Assembly (NCBI GenBank): GCA_963747335.1
Contig: CAVVEV010000005.1
Coordinates: 1-64,000, forward strand
Reading direction: 5' to 3'
Length of the DNA: 64,000 nucleotides
From: Prado023 sp963747335
Lineage (GTDB): Bacteria; Actinomycetota; Actinomycetes; S36-B12; CAIYMF01
Every line of letters starts with the position of its first letter. The first letter of the stretch is position 1. Below are positions 9,113 to 17,421 of the stretch, piece by piece. The notes below the pieces were generated by a model. It saw only the letters and a list, made by a program, of their open reading frames with translations, was not told the origin of the DNA and searched no databases. The position numbers and the translations under genes are program-made.

Positions 9113-9137
9113 GTGACGCACTCGAAAGTTGCGTCAC
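9113..9137. promoter_or_regulatory. inverted repeat upstream of the CMD-like gene
   Basis: GTGACGCA (9113-9120), 9-base spacer, TGCGTCAC (9130-9137): perfect 8-bp arms. It lies between the LURP-one stop (9187) and the CMD-like start (9094). It could be an operator or a weak terminator, and it differs from the 17-bp palindrome. Confidence 0.45.
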
Positions 9138-9186
9138 ACAAGTGCCGCGGGGCGAAGCCCGCCACGCGGAGGTTCTTGGGTGTGGG

Positions 9187-9735
9187 TCAGCCGGCGGCCA
9201 TCTGGTCGATGCAGACCGCGACCGCGAGCAGCAGCGCGGCGTTCTGTCCGGGAGCGACCTCGACGCCGTAGGAGTCGCGGACCCGGAACCACTTCTTCGA
9301 CACCTCGGCGACCTTGGTGCCGCCGGACTCGATCTCGAACTCGTGGTCGGTGATGTTGCCCTGGGCGGTCATCTCCCCACCTCCGGCCAGGTCGACGGTG
9401 AACCGCTCGCGCAGCGGGGAGACCATCGCCTTCTTCACCGTGGCCACCGTCGCACCGGAGGCGTCCTGCACCTCCATCACCTCGCGCACGTGGACCGGGC
9501 GGTCCTGGATCTTCATCAGCTCGGCGCCGTTGGTGTCCTCGATGACCAGGGTCTGGCGCACCCGAAGTGCCTTGCCGTTGACCTTGAACGCCCGGCGCCC
9601 GGACTCGTCCTCGATCCAGAAGTCATCCCCGATCGAGAGCATCTTCTCGCGCATCTGGTACCGGTCAGCGTTCCCGCGAGCCCCGAAGTTGGCCCGCTCC
9701 TCACGCCGCTCCTCGCGCCGTTCATTTCCTCGCAT
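9187..9735 (-). CDS. LURP-one-related protein
   Basis: 182 residues from ATG 9735, with GGAGGAA about 8 bases upstream. After a charged start (GNERREERREE) it shows the LURP-one/Tubby-like beta-barrel pattern: REKMLSIGDDFWIEDESG, AFKVNGKALRVRQTLVIED, RPVHVREVMEVQD, FEIESGGTKVAEVSKKWF. The C-terminus ends in a hydrophobic helix (AALLLAVAVCIDQM). The family may bind lipids, but no function is established in bacteria. A 17-bp palindrome copy (9813-9829) lies 78 bases upstream of the start. Confidence 0.82.
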   Translation of the reverse strand: MRGNERREERREERANFGARGNADRYQMREKMLSIGDDFWIEDESGRRAFKVNGKALRVRQTLVIEDTNGAELMKIQDRPVHVREVMEVQDASGATVATVKKAMVSPLRERFTVDLAGGGEMTAQGNITDHEFEIESGGTKVAEVSKKWFRVRDSYGVEVAPGQNAALLLAVAVCIDQMAAG

Positions 9736-9812
9736 CAGCCTGTTCCTCCATTTCGTGGCAGCCCTGGCAGAGCCGCGGGTACACACCTTGCGCACCTTCG
9801 GCTGCTGCCGCC

Positions 9813-9829
9813 TCCCCCGAATCGGATGA
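9813..9829. promoter_or_regulatory. 17-bp palindromic operator, copy 2
   Basis: TCCCCCGA-A-TCGGATGA, two mismatches from the perfect palindrome. It is 78 bases upstream of the LURP-one start, almost the same spacing as copy 1 to its minus-strand gene. Confidence 0.5.
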
Positions 9830-9853
9830 ATCCCCGCCGGGTCGAGGTGCCGG

Positions 9854-10084
9854 CTAGCCGTCGCGCCTGCCGGCCCCCGATGGCGCGGGGCTGGTGGCGT
9901 TGCGCGCGATGCTGGCCGCGATGTCGGGGGCGTTGTCCTTCTGGAGGAAGTGCATGCCGGGGAGCACTGTCATCGACGGCAGGTGGGTGGCCGCCAGGGC
10001 CATCCAATTGGAGTCCGGGAAGTCACCGGACATCACGTAGGCCCAGTCCCCGGTGGTGTCGTTCAGCGTCTGGGCCATCATCGA
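9854..10084 (-). pseudogene. alpha/beta-hydrolase (haloalkane-dehalogenase-like) C-terminal remnant
   Basis: The frame ends with HLPSMTVLPGMHFLQKD then NAPDIAASIARN. This matches the final strand, the catalytic-His region and the last helix of haloalkane-dehalogenase-type hydrolases (pattern GxHFLQEDxPDxIGxxIAxW). The nucleophile and cap regions are missing, so it is a 3' relic. A palindrome copy (10217-10233) still lies upstream. Confidence 0.55.
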
Positions 10085-10216
10085 GCAGCTGGCGGAGGCT
10101 GGATCGGGTAGTGACCAGCCTCGGAGGCATCCATCGCCATGGGACACACGTCGCCGGTGACGGCCGCCCGCGCGGAGTTCACCGCCGACGCGGCCGCACT
10201 GGCCGATGCCCGATCC

Positions 10217-10233
10217 TCATCGGGATCGGATGA
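10217..10233. promoter_or_regulatory. 17-bp palindromic operator, copy 3 (degenerate)
   Basis: TCATCGGG-A-TCGGATGA, two mismatches. It lies about 70 bases upstream of the hydrolase remnant frame and downstream of the DUF6325 pair. Confidence 0.4.
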
Positions 10234-10251
10234 ACCCGAGCGGCGCAGCCG

Positions 10252-10422
10252 TCAGCGGCGGTCGCGCCGGTCTCCGCGGTCGTCGCGCCGGTCCCCGCGG
10301 CGGTCCTGACGCCGGTCGACCCCGTTGCTGACGACCTTCGCGGTTCCGACGACGGCCGCGGTGCGCACGACCGGGGATCCCACCACTCCCACGCGGCCGA
10401 CTCGTCCTGGTCCCAGTGGCAT
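10252..10422 (-). CDS. small protein with basic RRxDRR-repeat tail
   Basis: 56 residues from ATG 10422, with GGAGGG upstream inside the end of the DUF6325 gene; stop and start are one base apart, so the genes are coupled. A glycine/valine-rich first half (VGSPVVRTAAVVGTAKVVS) is followed by a low-complexity tail made of RRQDRRGDRRDDRGDRRDRR. Similar short proteins occur beside DUF6325 genes. A nucleic-acid or membrane-surface contact is possible from the charge. Function unknown. Confidence 0.6.
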   Translation of the reverse strand: MPLGPGRVGRVGVVGSPVVRTAAVVGTAKVVSNGVDRRQDRRGDRRDDRGDRRDRR

Positions 10423-10423
10423 G

Positions 10424-10894
10424 TCAGTTCCCTCCTTCAGCGGCCTCGGCCGCCAGTTCGGCTTCCATGGATGCGGCGATCGCCTGGATCGGGATCCTCC
10501 CCGTGGCCACGAGCTGCCCACCGGCACGTCGGGCCGCGGACCCGAAGGGCGCGGCCCAGGTGTTCTCCCAGACCAGGACGGCGGCGACCGTGCCGGGCTC
10601 GATGGCTGCGGCCAGCATCTCCACGTCGTCGGCGGCCAGGATCTCAGCGATCTGCCCCTCGAGCCGGCGGATTTCGTCCGCGCCCTCGAGGTCGTCGATC
10701 TCCATGGCCTCAACCGAACCGTCGTCGTCCTTGGTGATGATCAACAGATCGAGGACCCGGATTGTGCTGGCCTCGGTCAGCCGCACCAGCTCCTCGACCA
10801 TCTCCCCGGTGAAGTTCTGCCGACCCGCGGGGAACTCGACGATCAGGTAGTCGACCGGCCCCAACGCGTCGATGTCCACTGCTGCTTCGGTCAT
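10424..10894 (-). CDS. DUF6325 family protein
   Basis: 156 residues, GAAGGGA before ATG 10894. Recognised by GPVDYLIVEFPAG near the start, TIRVLDLLIITKDDDGSVEA, and ALxPGTVAAVLVWENTWAAPF-like text (here IEPGTVAAVLVWENTWAAPF). The family is related to the DUF1269 group, found also at the N-terminus of the sulfatase at 492. Acidic, with no membrane helix. It is divergent from the LuxR regulator gene, with a palindrome copy between the two starts. Function unknown. Confidence 0.82.
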   Translation of the reverse strand: MTEAAVDIDALGPVDYLIVEFPAGRQNFTGEMVEELVRLTEASTIRVLDLLIITKDDDGSVEAMEIDDLEGADEIRRLEGQIAEILAADDVEMLAAAIEPGTVAAVLVWENTWAAPFGSAARRAGGQLVATGRIPIQAIAASMEAELAAEAAEGGN

Positions 10895-10952
10895 TGCGGT
10901 TTCCCTTCAGGCGATGTGCTGCCACCATGACCGAACACCATCACGTCAGACA

Positions 10953-10969
10953 TCCTCCGAATCGGATGA
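10953..10969. promoter_or_regulatory. 17-bp palindromic operator, copy 4
   Basis: TCCTCCGA-A-TCGGATGA, one mismatch. It lies 59 bases upstream of the DUF6325 start and only 15 bases before the LuxR regulator start, a position suited to autoregulation. Confidence 0.6.
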
Positions 10970-10983
10970 ACAAGGGAGAGGTT

Positions 10984-13236
10984 ATGACCCAGGGCGCACC
11001 GTTCGAGGTGACCGCCGACGCCGGGCGCCCGGTCAGCGGCGCGCAACCCGGTGTCGTCATCCGCGCGCGACTGCTGGATGCGCTCCTGGCTGACCGGGGG
11101 GAGACGGTTGCCTTCGTCAGTGGACCGGCCGGCGCCGGCAAGTCGACGCTTGTCGCGCAGTGGGCGGCCGTGGACCCGCGCCCGCGCCGGGTGCTCACCC
11201 TGACTCCCGCACTGGCCGACCCGTCGACGTTCGCGCGCGCGCTGGTCAAAGCGTTGGAGTCCCTGGGTCGGCCCGCGCGCAAGACCCGGGCCCTCGCCTC
11301 AGCAACCGAGCCGGCCTTCTCCACGCTCCTGCCCCCAGCCTTGGCGACTCTGGCCGGGAACCGGGACACGCCCTACGTACTCGTCGTCGATGACCTGCAC
11401 CTGCTCACCGACCCCGCGTGCCACGCCCTCCTAGCGGCTCTGGTCGACGGGGTCCCGCAGAGGTCACAGGTCGCGTTCATGTCGCGCGAGCCCGCCCCCA
11501 CCTGGCTTGCCCCCACTCGGGTGCAGGGACGGCTGCGCGAGTTCGGCCCCAAGGACCTGGCCTTCACCGTGGTGGAGGCCATCGACCTGTTCTCGGGGAT
11601 GGGACTGCACGTCGCCGACCACGAAGTTGCCAGGGCCACGGAGCACGCCGAGGGGTGGGCCGTCGCGCTGTACCTGGACGCCCTCGCGGTGCGCGACAAG
11701 GGTGCCTCCACCCGCATGACGCCGGTGCCGATCCCATTCGGCTCCGACCGGGCCATCCTCGACTACCTGCGCTGGCAGGTCCTGGACCCCCTCGACGACG
11801 AGACCCGCCAGTTCCTGATGCGCACGTCGGTCCTCGAGGAACTCCTCCCGGCGCTCTGCGACCGCATCCTGGAGCGGGCCGATTCGGCGCGCGTGCTCGC
11901 GCGGGTGAGCCAGACCAACCGCCTGGTCGTCGAGATTGACTCCCGGGAGCACCGGTACCGGTATCACCACCTGCTGGCTGAGGCGCTGCACGCGCAGCTG
12001 ACCATCGAGGAGCCCGAGATCGTCGCCATCCTGCACCTGCGCGCATCCCAGTGGTTCGCCGACACCGGCGACCTGGACGCTGCCATCCGTCACGCCACGG
12101 CTGCCGGCGACCTGGGCCGGGTCGGGGAGCTTGTCTGGTCAGGAATCGGGGGATGCATCGGCGCCGGGCGGCCCGATCGCCTCCAGCACTGGCTCGCAGG
12201 CCTGTCCGACCGGGACATCGCCAGTGACCGATGGCTCACGCTGTCCGCTGCGTGGCTGGCCCTTCAGATCGGGGACGTCGACAGACGGGAGCGCTGGTCG
12301 GTGTGCGCGGAGGGGCACGCGGGTCGGTCCTGGCGCGCCCAGCTCTCAGAGGACCCGTATGCCGCGTCCTTCGCGGTGCTGCTCGCGCTCATCGGGCGGT
12401 GCACAGTCGACGAGATGCAGGACTTGACCACGGGCGCACTGCAGGGGCTGCCTGCGGACTCGATCTTCCGGTCCGCGTCCACATTCCTGACCGGGATCTG
12501 TCTGATGCTCAAGCGTGACTTCGACGGCGCCGCGACCGTGCTGGGCGACGCCCAGCGCTACGCCCGAGCCCTCGATGTGCCGCTGATCGAAGCAGATGCG
12601 ATGTCCGTCCTCGGAATGCTCACCCTCATGTCCGGTGACGTGCAGGCCGGGGCCCGACTGATCACTCAGTCAGCCGAGGTCATCGACGGGCACGACCTGG
12701 ATCGCCTGGCCACGTCCGCTCACACCCTGACCGGGCTGGCGCTGGCGCAGACGCTGGTGGGCGAACCGGAGAAGGCGACCAGCACCCTCCAATCCGCGCG
12801 GCGATTGACGGCCCAGCTCACCGGCATCGCCCCCTGGTTCGCCGTCTCCGGCCGCTCGATCCAGGCTCGGACGGCAGCTCTGCTGGGCGAGGGCCCCATG
12901 GCGCGGCAACTGATCCTCGAGGCGCGGGCCGCGATGACCCCAGACCTGGCGGCGTCGCTGACCGCCGACCTGCTGGCCGAGGCCGAGTCGGCCCTGCGAG
13001 CAGCGACCGGCGACGGCGTGCCGGCCAATGTCCTGACCGCGGCGGAGATCCGGGTGCTGCAGTTCCTTCCCAGCCACCTGACCTTCGCCCAGATCGGGGA
13101 GCACCTGTTCCTGTCGGGCAACACGGTCAAGACCCATGCCCTGGCCATCTACCGCAAGCTCGGTGCATCAACACGACACGAAGCCGTCACCCGGGCCCGG
13201 CAGCTGGGCCAACTGGAAGAGCCCGTACGCGACTGA
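10984..13236 (+). CDS. MalT-type LuxR transcriptional regulator (STAND ATPase)
   Basis: 750 residues from ATG 10984, preceded by AAGGGAGAGG. Domain order: Walker A GPAGAGKST (about 47-55), Walker B YVLVVDDLHLL (about 131-141), a long helical TPR-like region (about 330-660), and a C-terminal LuxR helix-turn-helix (about 683-745; VLTAAEIRVLQFLP, then SGNTVKTHALAIYRKLGAST). This is the MalT/STAND layout: ligand and ATP drive oligomerisation and DNA binding. The ligand is unknown. It is divergent from DUF6325, and a 17-bp palindrome sits in the shared promoter; another copy begins 10 bases after its stop. It is therefore the obvious candidate for reading the palindrome. Confidence 0.88.
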   Translation: MTQGAPFEVTADAGRPVSGAQPGVVIRARLLDALLADRGETVAFVSGPAGAGKSTLVAQWAAVDPRPRRVLTLTPALADPSTFARALVKALESLGRPARKTRALASATEPAFSTLLPPALATLAGNRDTPYVLVVDDLHLLTDPACHALLAALVDGVPQRSQVAFMSREPAPTWLAPTRVQGRLREFGPKDLAFTVVEAIDLFSGMGLHVADHEVARATEHAEGWAVALYLDALAVRDKGASTRMTPVPIPFGSDRAILDYLRWQVLDPLDDETRQFLMRTSVLEELLPALCDRILERADSARVLARVSQTNRLVVEIDSREHRYRYHHLLAEALHAQLTIEEPEIVAILHLRASQWFADTGDLDAAIRHATAAGDLGRVGELVWSGIGGCIGAGRPDRLQHWLAGLSDRDIASDRWLTLSAAWLALQIGDVDRRERWSVCAEGHAGRSWRAQLSEDPYAASFAVLLALIGRCTVDEMQDLTTGALQGLPADSIFRSASTFLTGICLMLKRDFDGAATVLGDAQRYARALDVPLIEADAMSVLGMLTLMSGDVQAGARLITQSAEVIDGHDLDRLATSAHTLTGLALAQTLVGEPEKATSTLQSARRLTAQLTGIAPWFAVSGRSIQARTAALLGEGPMARQLILEARAAMTPDLAASLTADLLAEAESALRAATGDGVPANVLTAAEIRVLQFLPSHLTFAQIGEHLFLSGNTVKTHALAIYRKLGASTRHEAVTRARQLGQLEEPVRD

Positions 13237-13245
13237 CCCTCCGGC

Positions 13246-13262
13246 TCATCCGATTCGGATGA
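13246..13262. promoter_or_regulatory. 17-bp palindromic operator, copy 5
   Basis: Perfect TCATCCGA-T-TCGGATGA, identical to copy 1. It lies between the LuxR regulator stop and the PLDc_N/SHOCT gene, 153 bases before that start. Confidence 0.65.
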
Positions 13263-13414
13263 CGCGAGCAGCGCGGCACGTAGGCACACTGACGCACATG
13301 CTGGTGCCAGTTCGCCGCGCACAGCGGGTGGCACGACCGCGCACCTCATCTCCCCGGCGGCAGCCCTGGCATTCGCTGATCCCCTGATCCACTCGCATCC
13401 CGAAAGGTGCCACC

Positions 13415-13801
13415 GTGTTCAACGACAACGGTTCATTCTTGCTCGCCCTGTTCGAGTTCTTCCTCTTCTTCGCCTGGTTCATGTGCCTGTTCTGGATCCT
13501 TGGTGACATCTTCCGCAGCAAGGACCTCGGCGGCGGCGCCAAGACCCTCTGGATCTTCTTCGTCATCATCATCCCGTGGCTCGGCGTCCTCGTGTACGTC
13601 ATCGCCCGGGGCAAGGGCATGCAGGAGCGCCAGCTCGAGCAGGCCCAGGACATGCAGGCCGCCCAGGCCGAGTACATCAAGTCCGTCGCCGGATCCAGCG
13701 GGTCACCGGCCGACCAGATCAGCTCAGCCAAGGGACTGCTCGACAGCGGAGCGATCACCCAGGCAGAGTTCGACCAGATCAAAGCCAAGGCACTGGCCTA
13801 G
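13415..13801 (+). CDS. PLDc_N and SHOCT domain membrane protein
   Basis: 128 residues from GTG 13415, with GAAAGG upstream. Two transmembrane segments (about 8-30 and 43-63) carry the PLDc_N-type sequence LWIFFVIIIPWLGVLVYVIARG. A Gln-rich helix follows, then a C-terminal SHOCT motif (SSAKGLLDSGAITQAEFDQI). SHOCT is a short oligomerisation motif; proteins of this layout are frequent in stress operons, without known activity. A palindrome copy is upstream and a strong terminator follows directly. Confidence 0.8.
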   Translation: MFNDNGSFLLALFEFFLFFAWFMCLFWILGDIFRSKDLGGGAKTLWIFFVIIIPWLGVLVYVIARGKGMQERQLEQAQDMQAAQAEYIKSVAGSSGSPADQISSAKGLLDSGAITQAEFDQIKAKALA

Positions 13802-13814
13802 GAAACCCCGCATT

Positions 13815-13845
13815 GACGGGGGCGTTCCCCTGGGGAGCCCCCGTC
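13815..13845 (+). terminator. terminator after PLDc_N/SHOCT gene
   Basis: GACGGGGGC (13815-13823) pairs with GCCCCCGTC (13837-13845), and the loop holds a further TCCCC/GGGGA pair. It starts 14 bases after the stop. Confidence 0.7.
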
Positions 13846-13922
13846 GCTGTCGTGCCGGTGGCGTTGGGGAGCTTTGCGCTCGTCAGCCGGGGCCGGATCA
13901 TTCAGGAAGTAGGGAGACTGTC

Positions 13923-15953
13923 ATGGCTGGTGTGGTGGGGAAGTTCTTCGAGGCGCGGGCGGGGTTGGGTGTGCCGGAGCGGGCGGGGATCCTGGCGGGG
14001 TCGACGGTGGTGGGTCGGTCGTTCAGTCGTGGGTTGATGCCGCGTACGACGTCGGATCAGGCGATCATCACGGGGGTCTCGTCGGCGTTGAACTACGGGT
14101 TGACGGCGACGTCGCAGTCGTTGATCGAGGCGGTGGCGTTGCGGGTTGCCGGGACGGGTCCGGATTCCGCGGAGCGGCGGATGACCCAGCGTGGGGTGAT
14201 CCTGGCCGGTGATGTGGCGGCGATGGGGATCGGGGTCGCGGCGCAGCGGTTCCTGGCGCAGCGCAAGGATGAGCCGATCGCCCGGGCGTGGGGGCGCACG
14301 TTCAGTTGGCGCCTTGCTGTGGGTGGGATGGCCGGGGCGGTCATCGTGGCCGGTGACATGTTGTTCGAGGGGGTGGGTGGGGACCAGCGGTCGTGGACGC
14401 GGAACGCGCCGATCGCGTTGCCGTTGGGTGCGGGTCTGGCGGCGTGGCAGTACCACCGGTTGCGCTCGAGGATGGTCGAGGAGGGTGTGACTCACGACGC
14501 CGAGGGTGAGGCGTTGGACGACTCGCAGGGTGTGGCGGTCGGCAAGGCTGTGGGCATCGGGGCTGGGGTCTCGGTGGCCCTGTTCGTGGCGGCCAAGGGC
14601 GAGAAGCTGTTCGCCGGCGGGGTCGGTTCGGCGCTGACCTCGATGAACCCGCGCCTGGAGCTGATCGGTCGCCCGGTCGGGCATGCCACGGCCTTGGGGT
14701 TGCTGGGGTTCGCCGGGTTCAAGGGGTTGCAGCGTGTGTTCGCCTCGGCGGAGACCACCGGGGACGCGGTCGAGGCTGCCTATTCCAACGCACCGACGTC
14801 GGAGTTCGTCTCTGCGGGTCCGCGCAGCGCGGTGCCGCTGGAGACCATTGGCCGCGAGGGCCGCCGGTTCGTGAACATGGCCCTGACGGTGGAGGAGATC
14901 GAGGCGGTGATGGGCGGGCCGGCCAAGCCCCCGATCCGGGTGTTCGTCGGCCTGGAGACGAAGGCCACGACCAGCGAGCGCGCGGATCTGGCGATGCGGG
15001 AGCTGGAGACCCTGGGGGCGTTCGAGCGGGCGCACATCGTGTTCATGTCCCCGACCGGCACCGGGTACCTGAACTATGTGACCGCGGAGTCGCTGGAGTT
15101 CCTGACCCGCGGGGATGTGGCGTTGGTGGCGATGCAGTACTCGTTGCGCCCGTCACCGTTGTCGTTGTTCCGGGTCGGGATCGGCATCGACCAGAACAAC
15201 GCCTTCCTGCACGCGTTGAAGTGGCGGTTGGCGGCGATCCCGGAGGAGAAGCGCCCCCGGTTGCACATCTTCGGTGAGAGCCTCGGGGCGCAGACCTCGG
15301 AGGATGTGTTCGCTGAGGAGGGCACCGAGGGATTGCACCGGGTCGGCATCGACCGGGGGTTGTTCCTGGGCACCCCGGCGGCCACGAAGTTCCGGCAGAA
15401 GTGGCTCTCGGACCCGCAGGCGATGGATCCCGAGGGGGAGATCGTCGAGGTCGACAACCACGCCGAGTTCCTGGCCCTGCCCGCTGAGGTGCGCGCCCGG
15501 GCCCGGTACTTCTTCCTGACCCACCACAACGACTCGATGCCGAAGTTCTGGTTCCCGCTGGCGGTCCAGGCCCCGGACTGGATGGGCCCGGCCGAGACCC
15601 GGGAGCCGGGGGTGCCCAAGGAGACCGCGTGGCGGCCCTACATCACATTCCTGATCACGTTCATCGACGTGAAGAACGCCATGAACGTGATCCCCGGGCA
15701 GTTCGTGGCCAACGGGCATGACTACCGCGCCAGCCTCGCGAGGTTCACATCCCTGGCCTACGACCTGCCCGCCGACGACGACACCATCACCGAGCTCAAC
15801 ACGGTCCTCGCCGCCCGTGAGCTGAAGTGGGCTGAGATGCGGGTCATCGACCAGCAGTACGCCGACGCCCAAACCGCCGTCGACGCACAACTGGCCAAAT
15901 GGGGGGCCGCCCCCACCGCCCCGGTCCCGGCACCGACAGTCGCAGCGGTGTAG
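13923..15953 (+). CDS. membrane alpha/beta-hydrolase family protein
   Basis: 676 residues from ATG 13923, with GGGAG upstream. The N-terminal half has several hydrophobic segments (for example LAVGGMAGAVIVAGDM and GIGAGVSVALFVAA), as in the N-terminal domain of the Abhydrolase_9 group. The C-terminal half carries the hydrolase: VFVGLETKATTSERADLAM, AHIVFMSPTGTGY, then the nucleophile elbow IFGESLGAQ (Ser about 453). This family of actinobacterial membrane esterases has no assigned substrate. GC-rich strings of CGG/GGG codons mark a slightly different codon style from its neighbours. Confidence 0.82.
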   Translation: MAGVVGKFFEARAGLGVPERAGILAGSTVVGRSFSRGLMPRTTSDQAIITGVSSALNYGLTATSQSLIEAVALRVAGTGPDSAERRMTQRGVILAGDVAAMGIGVAAQRFLAQRKDEPIARAWGRTFSWRLAVGGMAGAVIVAGDMLFEGVGGDQRSWTRNAPIALPLGAGLAAWQYHRLRSRMVEEGVTHDAEGEALDDSQGVAVGKAVGIGAGVSVALFVAAKGEKLFAGGVGSALTSMNPRLELIGRPVGHATALGLLGFAGFKGLQRVFASAETTGDAVEAAYSNAPTSEFVSAGPRSAVPLETIGREGRRFVNMALTVEEIEAVMGGPAKPPIRVFVGLETKATTSERADLAMRELETLGAFERAHIVFMSPTGTGYLNYVTAESLEFLTRGDVALVAMQYSLRPSPLSLFRVGIGIDQNNAFLHALKWRLAAIPEEKRPRLHIFGESLGAQTSEDVFAEEGTEGLHRVGIDRGLFLGTPAATKFRQKWLSDPQAMDPEGEIVEVDNHAEFLALPAEVRARARYFFLTHHNDSMPKFWFPLAVQAPDWMGPAETREPGVPKETAWRPYITFLITFIDVKNAMNVIPGQFVANGHDYRASLARFTSLAYDLPADDDTITELNTVLAARELKWAEMRVIDQQYADAQTAVDAQLAKWGAAPTAPVPAPTVAAV

Positions 15954-16067
15954 GTGCCCCCGGCTCGAGATGCTGCCCGTGCAGTCCTGCGGGCCTACTC
16001 AGTCGGATCGCCGGGGCAGTGGTCCCGCATCGAATCGAGAAGGCACTGCGACCCGAGGGCTGCGACG

Positions 16068-16948
16068 ATGCCGGAACAGGGCCAGTGCCGGGACGTGATC
16101 AGGCTGCTGGGGCTGGCCTCACTGGTCGGCGTGGGCGCCGGTCTGGCGGCGGTCGCCTTCCTCGACGTCCAGCACGGCCTGGACCACACCGTGTGGACGT
16201 CGGTCCCCGAGCAGTTCGGCTGGAGCGAGCCGGCCGCGTGGTGGGTGGTGCTGGTCCTGCTCGCTGGCGCCGTGGGCGTCCACGCCGCCAGCAAGCTCCC
16301 CGGTCACGGCGGGCACAGCCCACTGGATGGGTTCAAGTTGGACATCGGCCCGGCGCACATCGCCAGCGCACTGCTTGCAGCGATGGCCTCACTGGTCGCC
16401 GGTGCCGTCCTCGGGCCGGAGGCGCCGCTCATGGCCGCGGGAACGGCGGTCGGCGCCGCTCTCGCCGCGCGGGCGACCCCTGAGGTCCGCCGGCTGGCCA
16501 TGGTGTGCGGTGCGGCAGCCGCGATGGGGATGATCTTCGGCAACCCCCTGATCACCGTGATCCTGCTCCTCGAAGCCGCGGTCGTGAAAGGCGCCCAAGG
16601 CGGCAAGGCGGCACTGATGGCGATCATGCCAGTCCTGTTTGCCCTCGGGTTCGGGTACGCGGTTCAGATCGGCTTCACCAACGTGCCAGGAGTCGGATCC
16701 AACACGCTGGCGGTCCCCGGACTCCCGCATACCCCATCCTGGAGATGGGGGACCTCCTCGCCGCCGTGCCCACAGCGCTGGTCGCCGGGCTGGTCGCCGC
16801 CCTGGTAATCGAGGCCGGCCAGCGCATCCGGGTCGTGAGTTCGCCGCGCCCGCTGACGGCAATCCTGGTCGCGGGCCTCCATATCGCGCCCCTTTTCCGG
16901 GGCGGGCGCTCGCGCACCAGGGCATCCTGCGGGCGGCCTGCGCGCTGA
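16068..16948 (+). pseudogene. ClC-type chloride channel/transporter, frameshifted and truncated
   Basis: Starts at ATG 16068 (MPEQGQCRDVIRLLG). Helices and LPGHGGHSPLDGF, then VLGPEAPLMAAG (the GxEGP-like ion-path motif, here GPEAP) and GAAAAMGMIFGNPL identify a ClC-family protein. After about 220 codons (near 16725) the frame breaks. The correct continuation (YPILEMGDLLAAVPTALVAG) is in another frame and stops at 16948, far short of a normal ClC of about 400 or more residues. Its end runs into the truncated end of a convergent gene. Confidence 0.75.
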
Positions 16949-17090
16949 CGTCGGCAGCGATCGAGGTGAAGGCACGGCGCTCCGCCGGGGACAACGTGCC
17001 ATCGGCGTATGCGACGAGGAAGAACACCGCGAACGGCACCGCCAGGAGAAGCTCCCACTCGGCGTCGCTGAACCCATGCTGGTCGACCAT
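16932..17090 (-). pseudogene. TerB-like protein, N-terminal fragment
   Basis: About 53 residues from ATG 17090, with GGTGGAG upstream: EWELLLAVPFAVFFLVAYAD then GTLSPAERRAF. The AYADGTLSPAE pattern resembles the TerB/DjlA helical family. Homology ends at about 16932, where the ClC remnant begins on the other strand, so a deletion appears to have fused the 3' ends of two convergent genes. Family assignment is tentative. Confidence 0.4.
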
Positions 17091-17421
17091 TGCGCTCCAC
17101 CCACAACCGACTGACCCACCCGGCCCGCTCCCGGGCTGGCCCACGCCGCGACACGGCCAGTTGAGCGTATCGGGCGCCCCCTCGACGGTGCGCAGCTCCT
17201 CGGCACCCAGGTCGAACCCATCAGGCATGGCCGGGCGGATCGGCCCGCTGGGCACGCGCGCAGACCACGACACCCGTGACCTGGCGGCCCCATCCTCGAC
17301 GGTCAGCCTCTGAAGGCGTCGCGGTCACAGTTCGCGGACTGCCCGGTCAGGGTCCGCGGTCGGGCTGCTGCGTCGGTCTGGTCCCGTGCGGATTCCAGCG
17401 CCACACCGGACAATTGGGGGT

